Positions 22,464-49,900 of a stretch of 64,000 nt of DNA are shown here, piece after piece. The notes under the pieces were generated by a model that ran no database searches, was not told the DNA's origin, and worked only from the letters and a program-made list of their open reading frames with translations. This stretch comes from Lottia gigantea (taxonomy: Eukaryota; Mollusca; Gastropoda; Lottiidae): positions 171,089 through 235,088 of the forward strand of contig NW_008708359.1 of the NCBI RefSeq assembly GCF_000327385.1, given 5' to 3'. Each line of letters starts with the position of its first letter. The first letter of the stretch is position 1. Made by a program: the position numbers and the translations under genes.

Positions 22464-24000
22464 CTTTTCACAAAATCATGAAGTAGGCTTGTAAAGACCA
22501 TTTATTTTGATTTATTTTTTTTTTAAAAGAATGTTCGTTACTTTTTGCTTGTTTGACTGTACAGATATTTTTTAGCTTGCAGATTAGCTTATGGTATTCA
22601 TTTATTGCTCAAAAGTACATAAAATTGGCTAGAGTAAGTAAATATTTTGGAAAAAGTAACAGAAGGATGAAAAGAGATTACTCCTTTATGTAAGGCTCAG
22701 AAACCAAGTCTCACTGCTCTGGTAAGACTGTGAAACAAATTTGGCCTTACCATTACTTTTAATATTATTTTGTATGAGAAAATTATTTCATAAAAATGAT
22801 TGCATGCATTCAATTTATTTTTCATTTTTTTTGTTTTCTTTTTAAATGTCATTTGTTTTGATTATCAAAATTTATAATTTTGTTATTTGTTAAAGTCTTA
22901 ATTATTTTTAAGTAAATGAGAAATTGTTTTGTTTTTGTAACTAACTTAAGATTTTTAGTGATTATTTATTGAAAGCCATTCTTATGTTAATTTAATAGAA
23001 GTTATTTGAATTTTACTTATTGTTACATTTTATCTAAAAGGCTTCATATATTGTGGCTTTGACCACAAGTTTTTTAATGTTTTATAATTTGCATCTTATC
23101 CATTGTATAATAAAATATATAGTCTTATATTTGCTTCAATAATTTGATATAGAGACTCTATCTTTAGTGTTTTTGTATAGATATTAACACAGTCTGATTA
23201 AGATAGTTGATAAAAAATGCAAAGTAAAGAAAGTTGGGTCTTATTTTATTTAGACTGGTTATTAACATATATTGCATCTTTCATGTATCATATTCTTTAG
23301 CATAATAACAATCATTAAAACATAATTTGCCTTTAATTATCAAATGAATAAGGATCTTGTTCTTGATATGGGAAAAAGAACACTGCTCTATCTGTGACAA
23401 GACAAATGAAGCAGGTCATGTTAGGTTTGTCACGTTTATTTGTCCATAATGATATCAAGAATGGTTGGATATATTGAAGAACAATCATAAATTCTGTTTC
23501 CAGACCAGTTTGGTCCCCAACTATGGCCCCCCACTATATTTGACAATGATGTGTCCTGTGTATATTTGATGACACTACTCAGTACTTCTACCTTTCCAGG
23601 AATTCCTAGGCTTTGACAGAATTTGAAAGCAACTCAATTTTTAGCATCATGGAAAATCTGATCACTCAATGGATAAATTCCAGTGCACCCAGGACCGAAA
23701 AACCATAATGACTGTCAATTGCTCAAGTTTTTGAAAGATCCATAGAGATTATGTGAATCGCTAATCCCAATCTCCCAAACCATCTTTATGTCATAGTATT
23801 TAAATTCTGAGAAATTCTTAGCAGGACTATAGAGGCTGTTGTGGATGGAATATAAAAGAGATCTGGATGAAAAAACAAGCCAGCTCAGGTAATCTGAGGC
23901 TAAATTATTCTTTGAGTAAATAATGAGAAAATTAGTAGCCTGCTTTTTAAAATTAAAACGAAATGATTAATTGATATTTTTTATATTTGGCATGACGTCC
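22464..24000. other. Intergenic, between the convergent 3' ends of POLD4 and alpha-tubulin
   Basis: AT-rich with no supported exon. Must contain the 3' UTR ends of both genes; no certain poly(A) site could be assigned to either. Confidence 0.5.
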
Positions 24001-25773
<1,773 letters not shown>

Positions 25774-25860
25774 TTTGAATGAAAAAAGAAGACCTCAAGA
25801 ATAGACTGAAAGAGTCAGCGTTGAGTTATCATCTAAAAGATTCTAATAATTTTTAATTCA

Positions 25861-25871
25861 GTTTATATATA
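25861..25871 (-). promoter_or_regulatory. TATA box of the alpha-tubulin gene
   Basis: On the minus strand CTATATATAAAC lies about 90 bp upstream of the start codon. With a start site 25-30 bp downstream this leaves a 5' UTR of about 60 nt. Confidence 0.5.
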
Positions 25872-25894
25872 GAGACGCCTTGTTTTGTTGACTG

Positions 25895-25908
25895 GTATCC
25901 ATGGAGAC
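25895..25908 (+). promoter_or_regulatory. X-box-like RFX site upstream of alpha-tubulin
   Basis: GTATCCATGGAGAC is an imperfect palindrome of the RFX type (compare GTTGCCATGGCAAC, 10 of 14 matching) and fits RTHNYYWTRRNRAC fully. It stands about 25 bp upstream of the TATA box and 120 bp from the start codon. Confidence 0.45.
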
Positions 25909-28265
25909 TATCAATTCGTTTAATTAAGACATAAATTTTGAAATCAAAAAGGCAAAATCTTATTTGATTTATTAGTCATACGAGATAAAGCTTTCCACTT
26001 TATTATTCTATATATTTACTTATTTGATAACCTAGCCACTGATAAAAGTATTAAAATATATTCGTCAACTGGGAAACTATAGAGACCCTGTTAAAATATT
26101 GACCCTTATATCAATATTATGAACCATTGAAATTAAATACTACCCTCGAATATTTATGGCATTCAACTCGAATGGAAATCTTGATCTTGTCGGTGGCACA
26201 GAAACTCGATATTCTTGCCAATGCATGCATTTTTCGACCAATTAAATTCGTGAAATTAAACACTTTATCTCTGTTTCTCATTTTCCATAGTTCCATGGTC
26301 AAAGTTTTGTTGTATGTATCGAGAACACTGATAGCATCAATTTGCACCATTCCAATTTTCAATCAGACGTCTGTGGTTCCTGCTATTTCACTAAAACTAA
26401 GTTTTTATGCCTATATATGCCATAGGAAACACGATCTGGAGGTCGTTAATCCATGACAAGAATGCCGAAATGTTGAAGGCATCAAGATTTGTGTCTATTG
26501 TTATTCCATGGCCATAGACAGCTGTAAAATGGGAGGGCGGACTTTCCTGGGGGCCATGGAGGACAACACTCTTAGGCTTAAGCCACCATGCTCATACAAA
26601 GACAGTTTGTTATTTTGGTCCAGTAGGAAAATCCTTTTCTGAAGTGGAACTAAGTTTTTTTTTTTATATAATTGACCAAACCAAAGTCCCCGGAGAAGGC
26701 CAAAAATATAATCTGAATGCTTATTGTCAGGAAAGCAACGAGAACACATGATATCCCTTTATATGTTCATGAACTAATTTGTATATTTAATTGTCGCCGA
26801 TTGCTTAGCCTAGTATATACCATATTTATCGTCCTTGATCTTGGATATCTGTGAACCGGGTTTCATCACTGATCTATATAAATATAGATATACCTTACTG
26901 CAAACAGAACTGCCTTCTTGGCCTCATCAGTGCACGTGCTGATACTGGAGTTGAGGTTTGGCTATATATAACCGCCGCAGATGATCCCGCATAGGCCTAT
27001 GCTCGCACTATGCCAAAAAGCTCAAACTAGCAAGCTAGTGGGCTACGCATACACGCTAGAGACAATGGTACACTCTAGATAGAGTGATCAACAAGGTATG
27101 AAGCACGGAGCATATGTAACTGCTAACAGAACTGTTTCGGCCTTCTGGGCCTCGTCAGTGCAGTGCTGATACTGATATAGATATATTCAATCATTGAGAT
27201 AGATTATATAGATCAGTGAGTTTCATCGCTCTATAATGATTTTTATAGGGAATTTAAATCGTAAAATGAAGGCTAGAGTATGTAAAATGAAATAATACAA
27301 CGCCATCCATTTAAGAATTAACTTGAATCATTGGCTTGTAAATAATTAATTTGAAACGCATTATGAAATCGATGTAGTCTGTAGTATTTAATCTAATTTA
27401 GAGTTATCTAAAAGACCGGAAGTTGCTCATACGCAGGCGCTTTGAGACATATTTTGTTGACAGAAAATAACTTGAAAAAATGAATTGATTGCAAATTTAT
27501 GGTTCATTATAAAGTGAGAATATATTTTGTTGTTAACACTTACATTATCCGTCATTGTCAATAAAACTGTATGAGTTTGACAAATATTTTTGAGCCCCCT
27601 TCTCCATACATGCTATCCAGCGACAGCATCAGTAATTCGCAATCCAATCGGCATCTTTGGCTTGACTGCCTACTCTTCTCACTTGACAGTTCTCATTCTC
27701 CATGCATTGGTCTTTTTATTAAATGATTCGCTAGTTTTATTTGATGGATTTGATATTTTGTTAACTGGCCAATTAAAAGCACCAGTACTAATCCCTACAT
27801 TTAACAATAGTACTACCTAACTCAACTGGTACTGGCACTATTGACTGACAGTAGCCTTAGCACCATTCAGGATCAGGTTCGCAAAAAAAAAAAATAGTGT
27901 TTGCCATACTATGCTACAAAGTTATAAATACAAAATTGTCATGATTATTTCATATTATGACTATGCTCTATAAATACATGAAGGGATTAACAATCAGTAA
28001 AATTCTCTTAATTCCCCCAGGAAAACTATGGTGGCACTTTACCGTTCAATAAATAATTTCACCTAGAATAACAAGAGTAGGCTAACAATGTACACTGGCC
28101 AAACAATTGGATCATCATATATTGTCTGGGCCTCAATGCTTATTGAGTAGATGCAGTAAGAATTGGATAATAAATTACTGATTTCTGAATGTGTTTTCTA
28201 CTCCCATACCGGTACCGGTAATTTGATATAAGCTTATATATTTATAGATTTTCTTATCTTTTCAG
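25909..28265. other. Divergent intergenic region between alpha-tubulin and KIF3B
   Basis: No coding exon supported. Contains a family A MITE fragment (about 26300-26420). Two direct copies of a block of about 40 bp (AACAGAACTG, then GGCCTC and TCAGTGCA) lie at 26900 and 27127. At 27415 there is an ACCGGAAGTTGC segment that looks like an ETS-type promoter site and could mark the KIF3B promoter. A splice acceptor at 28265 implies that the KIF3B start-codon exon is preceded by an untranslated exon somewhere here. Confidence 0.4.
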
Positions 28266-28303
28266 TTCAAGGCACTATCTGTGATATTATATTATAAATA
28301 AAC

Positions 28304-41567
<13,264 letters not shown>

Positions 41568-41912
41568 AATAAACCAACTGCTAAATTAATTTATACTATT
41601 GTAAATGTCTATTGTACATATTGCTATATATATCTATTTATAAAGGCACTATTCACCATGTCTACAATGGAATGAAAATTCCTTTAAAGTTAACACTTGT
41701 GAAAGTGAATCTTATAGATCCATGCCATTTTTTATCCCTAGCTAAATCAAAACCCCTCAATGATCAAACAAATTTTTTTTTTTCTGTTGACAGTGTGACA
41801 CTGTGAAATCACTGATATTTGCGAGGCCTCAAAATTTGTGGATTTCACGAAATTTCCCCAGGAAATTTAGTTAGTATTACACTGTTAATGATGCTACTTG
41901 ATTAACAGGGGA

Positions 41913-42250
41913 TTAAAGGGACAGATGCGCCATTCTATTTGACCAATCATACTTTATTCTCAACAACAGGAATTTTTTTTAGTTGAGCCAATCAGTAATG
42001 ATGTTCACAGCTCACCACCGAAATTTGAGCCATCAAATCCATGTTTGTCCAGAATTATCCGCGTTTGAATGTTAAAATGACGACTCGTCGTTTTAAGATA
42101 CTCTCTGATATATAGAAAAGACATATATAGAAATAGTGAGTTTGAGATATTTTTAAAGGAATTATGCGATTTTCATATATTTATAGTACATCTGAAGACT
42201 ATTTACTTTACTTAAATCAACCCCCCAAAATGGGGCCTCTGTCCCTTTAA
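41913..42250. mobile_element. MITE family C in the KIF3B 3' UTR region
   Basis: TTAAAGGGACAGATGCGCCA and GGGGCCTCTGTCCCTTTAA ends, with GAATTATCCGCGTTTGAATG inside. About 350 bp after the stop codon. Confidence 0.7.
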
Positions 42251-44480
42251 CAATGGTTTCAGTAATTATAACCAAGTTTTAGATTAGTCTAGCCAATTTA
42301 TACTGTTAAACTGTACTATTATACTATATACTATAGAGCTGTGATCCGAGGTAAAAGCCATGAATTTTGAAGTAAAAAAATTTGTAAAGTACAGATATTA
42401 CTGAATTTATGTTTCCACAAATATACAACCAAGATCAAATCATATAAATATGGTACTCATAAAGAAAAATAATTTCACATTAAGGCTATACTTTTTGGTG
42501 TAAAGTAACATGCAATGTCTATTATTAAATTTGTCAAGCCATGTTTAACTTCATTTTTATGCCCTTTCTCATGTGCAAGATCTGATTTCTGATGTCACTT
42601 CCCAGAAAATTTATTGAATTTAGCTTGAATTATAACTAAATGTTATGGTCTTGTTTAAGCAAAGAACTGTCATCAGTATTATCAAGCATTTGATTTTTTT
42701 CAAAGTCATACTTTTAATTGATGTGCTAAATTTTGTAAAAGATTGTCCAAGAATCTTAATATTTAAAAGTGTATATTTATGTGTATTTGGACCCTGTGTA
42801 AGAAGCATCATAACCTAAATCAATATTGCCTATTTGTTAAGCTATCTGTATTACCATATTTTTTCTTAAATTTAAATTTTTATTCATCTACAGCTAAGCA
42901 AAATATACTGCATAAGTGGAGAAAGTAAAGACAGTATTTTAGTTTCAGGTTGCTGGTAGTGATGTTGATATTACTCATTTGAAGTAAATATGTCTTGGAA
43001 ATGTTAACCCTTTGTACTCTAGCAGTCTGAAACACCCTGTAATGCATCTTCACAATGTCAAGCTATCACAAACTGTGTCTGATACCTTGACTTCATTAGG
43101 CTTTTCTGGCATCACGAAAGTTTGAAATGCACCCAATACTGCCTATTAGCGCCCTCAACAGAAAGTTTGCAAACCATAAGCATAATGTTTACTGCCTTTA
43201 TGTCAAGAGCTCTGATTTGCTGTATTCGCTTGTGTATGATACAATTACTGTTTTCTGTGATATAAGAAAGGTGGCTATTAAAGTCAAGGTATTAGACACA
43301 GTTTATTATAGTTTGAAATTGTGAATTAGTCTCAATCAATTGAATTGAGAAGGTCATTATTTATTAGGTTATACAATTTGAGATTACCCTTTTAAGGTTA
43401 AAAAAATGCGCATTATATACAGAGATATACGGTATATGACATTTATTTGGTTTTACACTCAGTGTTCAAAGGGTTAATAAAGGTCGTATGTATATCTGCA
43501 CATATTTAGGAAATCAGGAATGTACATGTATTGCCTAATATATATTGTATATCAATTATTGTTATACATTTAGAATGGTTGTGAAGACAATTACTTTTCT
43601 GTCTTTGTGACATATTTTATTCTTACTTGCAAATGAATCCAAGTTAGAATCAATTATTCATGCTTATCGTGAATGAGATATTGTTGCTTAAGTATTTGCT
43701 TTTACCAGCTTTATTCAAGCAATCCATGCCACTCTTCAGAATGAAAATCTGGCATTTAGTTTGTCTACAATATAAAAAATAAAATCAACTATAAGGAAGA
43801 CTACTGAAGAGCCCTTGTCTCAAGCAGATATTATGAAGATTTGAATATAGGTCCCCATTTATATAATTGTTGACAAACATGGAGCCAGTTTTACATTCTG
43901 AAAAGTGATAATGGCAATATTTTTTTCAGCTGGTAAATAAAAACGAAAATTTGACAATTTCTCTTAAGTTCAACTGATTTGACCATTGTATAATTTTGGT
44001 TATTAATTTGACAATGAAACAAGTCTGTTTTGTTGGTGTTTGTTAATTTGTCTTACAAGTTTACTGAATTCAATTCTAAATAAATCAAATCTCATGAAAT
44101 CCAAGTAAAGTTGAGTAAAGTTTTGTATTGAGTATTTTATATAAATCATTTGATTTGTTTTATCTTGTATTTTTTCCGTCCAATTATTTCAATTTTTTTT
44201 GTCATTTTGTTTTTATTTCCTCTTAATTTATTGTCAATAAAGTATTATTTATTTGTCACTGTAAAGTTGTTATAATTTTAATTTTTGGAATTGGAGAAAA
44301 AATAAAAAAAAGTCAAGCACCTGAGTGGAGAATGCAATTTGAATTTTTAGGCAGTTTCGGGGTTGATTTCTTGAAAGTATGTATTAGTAAATAGTCTACA
44401 GAAGAACTAGAACCTAAAATTTACTGGCTTTTTCTCTCCAGAATAGTGTACGTCTTATCAAAAAGATTTCTATGCGAGCA
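42251..44480. other. Intergenic / possible KIF3B 3' UTR with one family B MITE
   Basis: No coding exon supported. A family B MITE lies at about 43043-43330 (ATCTTCACAATGTCAAGCTA on the left, a decayed inverted right end). AATAAA signals occur right after the stop (near 41562) and again near 44235. Which is used for KIF3B cannot be told. Confidence 0.45.
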
Positions 44481-44489
44481 TGCTCTCAT

Positions 44490-45395
44490 TTCATTAATTA
44501 CTCACCACTTTAACTAATTACTCACAACTTTCACTAATTACTCACCACTTTTACTAATTACTCACCACTTCCACTAATTACTCACCACTTTCACTAATTA
44601 CTCACAACTTTCACTAATTACTCACCACTTTCACTAATTACTCACCACTTTCACTAATTACTCACAATTTTCACGTATAACTCACAACTTTTACTAATTA
44701 CTCACCACTTTCACTAATAACTCAAATTTTATTTATTACTCACCACTTTCACTAAGTAATCACCATTTTCACTAATTACTTTCCACCTTCACCCATTACT
44801 CACCATTTTCGCTAATTATTACCATTTTCACCTATTACGCACAATTTTTACCCATTACTCACAACTTTCACTAATAACTCAACATTTTTACCCGTTACTT
44901 GTCATTAAAATAATAACTCACATCTTTTACTGAATATTACTCACCACTTTCACTGATAGCTCAACATTTTTACCCTAATTACTCACCACTTTTACTAATT
45001 ACGCAAAACTTTTACTAATTACTCAACACTTTTACTAATGACTCAACACTTTTACCCATTACTCACTACTTTTACTCATTTCTCAACAATTTTACTAACC
45101 ACTTTAACTAATAACTCATCACTTTAACTAATAACTCAACACTTCTACTCATCACTTTAACTATTAGCTCAATATTTTAACTCGCCACTTTAACTAATAA
45201 CTCAACACTTCTACTCACCACTTTAACTAATATCTCAACACTTCTACTCACCACTTTAACTAATAACTCAACACTTCTACTCACCACTTTAACTAATAGC
45301 ACAACACTTCTACTCACCACTTCAACTAATAGCTCAACACTTTAACTCGCCACTTTAACTAATGACTCAACACTTCTTTTACTCACAACTAAATC
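44490..45395. repeat. Satellite-like array of TTACTCACCACTTTCACTAA units (about 19-20 bp)
   Basis: About 45 imperfect copies over 900 bp. The first half uses ACTAATTACTCACCACTTTC; the second half drifts to a longer unit of the AACTAATAACTCAACACTTC type with TACTCACCACTTT. A related array is at 49670-50160. Confidence 0.8.
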
Positions 45396-45477
45396 AATAT
45401 GATCATATTTTCTTTTTAGCTATGTATATGCATGTGATTCACATTGGTAAATATACATTGAGCAAACACTTTACAAG

Positions 45478-46110
45478 GTGCGGTTTGGCTCTTTCCTCCC
45501 TAATGACAAAAGCACTGAAAGTCGTAATCTAGGAATTGACCAACTCTTAACAAATATAATCAACAGCATCGTTGATGATTTCGAATTTGTGTCGACTACC
45601 AGATTTCAATTTTTGACAAAAAGTAGAGCTGCAGAAAACTGCGTTTTTTTATCGTTGTACTTTGAGTGGAATCCAACGATTAGCCAGAAATGCAGTTATG
45701 ACCCGATCGTAGCGACGACGATTTTTATGCCCTTACGAATCGCCGGCATCAAAAATTTTCTGCAGATTGAATTCCGGCGTATATTGTCGGGCGGTCGATA
45801 TTTCTTAAAGCAGTCGGATTTGATGCTGATATTTGACGTTCAGAATTGGCTGCGTATGTCATTGTGTACCAATCACGTGAACGACGGCAAAATTCCGCCG
45901 AGTAATATACGCTCTATTCAACGGACGTAAAAATTCGCTGGCAATTTAAATAGACGTGATTTGGCGAAAAATACGCTTCTCTGCCAATAGCATCACCACA
46001 GTCGTTGAAAAATTAGGTTCTGTCGGTCGCAAGGCCAATTTGAGCACCCCTTTATAGCTCGAGATCAATTTTGACCCATTGTTTTCGGGTCACTTTAGTA
46101 GCTAATCCGA
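45478..46110. other. CpG-rich island-like segment of unknown nature
   Basis: This stretch has many CpG (for example GACCCGATCGTAGCGACGAC near 45703) in a CpG-poor window. A 150-codon open frame (45478-45930, plus) begins at GTG, with no ATG until late, and shows no domain I recognise, so it is not called as a gene. It could be a regulatory island, an exon of an unseen gene or a piece of a mobile element. Confidence 0.35.
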
Positions 46111-46219
46111 TATGAAATTACGTAAAATAGGCTTAACGAACTAAATGATACTGTGAAATATTAGAATTGTTTGAAATGGATTAAGAAAATGGAAATATCG
46201 ACGTCTTTACTGTTATTTC

Positions 46220-46599
46220 TTAAAGATGGGTTCCCTTTTTTCATTTATGAAAATGGAAATTTATGAAAATGAAATAGCTAATACCCGTATGAATACAAAA
46301 TAGAGATTTCCTTATGACTTGGAAAAATACCAGTTTGTCTCACATGTCCATACTTAATTCATAATTAACTAAATTAGAAGAGAATTACTAGCAGAATTCT
46401 AATATGTGATCAAGAAAGTTCAGAAAGTCTTTTTTTGTTTATTCAGACTGTACATACATGGACATTTATGATTGGTTAAAACTGTTAATCATAGGACATA
46501 GTGATATGATTAAGAATACATGATAATTCATTAGAAACACCAATTAATCAAATAGTTTGCTTAATTTGACACTTCAAAAATAAGAATACACATCTTTAA
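46220..46599. mobile_element. MITE family D upstream of the GH1 gene
   Basis: TTAAAGATGGGTTCCCTTTT and ACACATCTTTAA ends. An internal duplication of ATTTATGAAAATG near 46245. About 330 bp upstream of the GH1 start codon, so it may lie in the promoter. Confidence 0.65.
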
Positions 46600-46925
46600 T
46601 ATCAAAATTTCTATTTAGATCAGTATAGCCAAACCCAGCATTTGAATATCTAAAAGTGCCTCGAATTTTCCTGTTACCAATTTTTATAATTTTAGAGAGC
46701 AATATCCCTCCTATCGAAATACTTGGTAGGTCCATGAACCCAATCCAACTTCCTCGACATAATTTATCAAAGATACAGCCAAGAGTTGCTATAGCATTCT
46801 AATCAATGAAACTACACCACACCTTTAATCTATACATTAGATAAGGCAATTGCGAAATAATAACGTTGGTCCTTTATTTGAATAGTGACAATGTTAACTG
46901 GGACATTTAATAGTTAGGACGGAAA

Positions 46926-49900
46926 ATGAAGTCAATTCTATTAGCTTTTATATATTTCATATACTTTTCTCGTGGCGAGGACGCTGATAAATTTCTATTC
47001 GGCCAATTCCCAAGTGATTTTCGATGGGGAGCGTCCACAGCTGCTTATCAAATAGAAGGAGGATGGAACGCAGATGGTAAATATAACCTTATTCTATGGT
47101 GGCTCGTTTGGGACATTAGTAAATTTGTCACTTTTTTATTTTCTTTTGGGCTTCTTGCTTTTAGGTTTTTGTGATACATGTCATTCTATATTTAGTAACA
47201 TTGTTCTATACCAGAAAAATTATTGAATAAACCCTAAATTGTCAACCAAACTATGCCACCATACATAAGATCATCAAAATTCTATCGTTTTTTAAGCTAT
47301 TTTGAGCTATTTAGTCACACAAAGCATCTGACATTGCAGGTAAAGGTCCTAATATTTGGGATTATTATGTGCAACAGCCAGGACATATTGCAGACCATTC
47401 TACAGGAGATATAGCTTGTGATAGCTACCGTAAATATAGAGAAGATGTTCAACTGTTGAAAAAATTAGGGGTAGGTTTATTAAAGGTATACTACCTCTTT
47501 GGATGACCAAAAAATTTCAATTTTTTAACTTGGCCAACAGAATCCCTCTAAAATCCAATAAATCCACAAAACTAAATAATTTTTTAATCACGCTTAGAAG
47601 CATGTTTCAAAAATTACTTAGTTTTTAAGGATATATCGTCTTTTAATAGAGATTCTTTAGTCATGACACCTGGTAAGTCCAACTGATGAATATATACACT
47701 TGTTGACCAAAGTGTGAAACTTTAAATCTTATATCCATTCTAAGAGATAGTATTCCTTTAAAATGTATCCAACTGTCCATAGATGTCATTGTAGAGGCTT
47801 GTTCATGATACTTAGGATTTGTTTAGATACATTTTTATGTGCAATAAAACTTACTTATTTTTCACATATTTTCCCGTCGAAATTAACAAATGAAACAAAC
47901 AACTATAGGCCTACTGAGTAACGCTCTACTAATTATTCAAATCAATAGACCGGTAACAGATGTTGTCGATATTTACACATCAATTACGTAGACTGCATAA
48001 TTTGGAGTTCTAGCTTAAAGTAGCCTCATTCATACACGAAACTTAGTCCAGGACATGCAGAATCTGCTTCAGTATTCAAAATTTTTACTATCTACTAATA
48101 ATATTAATACTGTTACTAATGACTAAAATAAAATAAAGCAGTGTGGAATAATACCTACATAGTGAAAACAACATACCCATGCTAGGAATAAACTCTTCCA
48201 ATATTAGATTTCATTTCTTAACCTAAATATTATTAATTGGAGTCTAATAGAACTGAATAATGTCAATTTATTGTCAATCATTCCTTGTTGTGATATTATA
48301 TAGCACAAGCTAATATTAGATTTCTTTTTTCAATACATGTATAATCAATTAACTGGATAATGTCATTTTATTGTTGAATATAAATATCATTCCTTGTTGT
48401 GATATTATCACAAGTTAATATTAGATTTATTTTCTCAATATAATCAATTAACTGGATAATGTCAATTTATTGTTGAATGTCCTTCCTACTTAGTGATATT
48501 AACATGAGTTGTGATTTTAGCAAAGGATTAGAAGCTTCATAATTTATCTCAAAGACCAACACATGCATTAGTATAAAAATGACAGTGCGATGCAAACAGT
48601 ATTCCCCAAAACATCTCTGACACTATTTACCCATTTTGGTTTATTAGCCAATCCTCAGATGGTTGAGTTCGTGACATCACAGAAAGGTGGCCAGCAGGTC
48701 GTTCTTGATGGATATCGGTACCGCCTAAACAACAGATGGATGCACAGACAAGTGTACAGCAGTTGGAAACTTTGCCAGAAATTCCAGCCCTCATAACCAC
48801 ACAGCAGAAGATATGACTATGTTCCGTATGTTAGGTGTTCTAAGAGAGAGGGTCCAAGCTGAGACAACACCAATCCAGGCCATCTTTGAGGAAGAGGTTG
48901 CCACGTTGGAAGCAGATGTTGCCGCAGTTTTTCCGTCCTTTTATTCAAAAAGAAGTGGTCTCTACAAGCAGCGTAGGAAGACTACTCCAGCCCTCCTGCA
49001 GTCATTGGCACAAGTTCAGCTCCTAGGTACCTGGCAACAGACTTTAGACGACAGACCCTTTATGTGTGTCAATGATGGTGATGATGACAAGATCATTTGC
49101 TTTGCCACTGAAGAGCGACTTCACCTTGTACAAGAGCCCACCTCAACCTCAACAGCCTCGTGAGAGTCCTACAGAAGCTTGAAAAAGCAGAACGTAATAA
49201 GATTGCGCAACTAATACACGGTGCACGTACTCCACCCCGCAAGCGAGTATATGTTGAAATAAACCAGAGAATCCAACGCCTTAAAGATGACTCGTTCATA
49301 CACACAAAGACGCCTCTTCAGTTTTTGGATGCTGCAGGACACTTGCTAAAACTCTCGTGAAAAAAATGTTACGAACTGATTATAAAAAAGAGTGCTAATA
49401 TATAATGAAAAGAGTGCTAATATGACCCTTTTTCTACTTGTAGTGTTTTTATGTCAATTATGTTATTATTATACTGATATATAAATAAAAAAGTGCTATA
49501 CAACTTTCTGTCTTTTGTCGCCTATAGACAATATTCCACTAAAGTGGACTTGTCCAATTAAAGGTTGGGTAGCTATGATAGCAGGTATCGCTGAAATTCA
49601 CTAGTGCATGTCTTTCTTTAATTTACACCGTAGGCATTAGTGGATGTAGGCATTAGTGGCCGGAGCCCCTACCAACTACTTTAACTTATTACCTTTTACT
49701 CATTACCCACTACTGTAACTTATTACTCACACTTTTCACTCATTACCCCTTACTGTAACTTATTACTCACAATGTTCACTCAATATCCACTACTTTAACT
49801 TATTAATCACAATGTTCACTCATTACCCCCTATTGTAACTTATTACTCACAATGTTCACTCAATATCCACTACTTTAACTTATTAATCACAATCTTCACT

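Noticed and set aside
45478-45930. 150-codon frame as a protein-coding gene
   Set aside because: It opens at GTG, has no ATG near its start, no recognisable domain and no splice context. Kept only as a CpG-rich segment.
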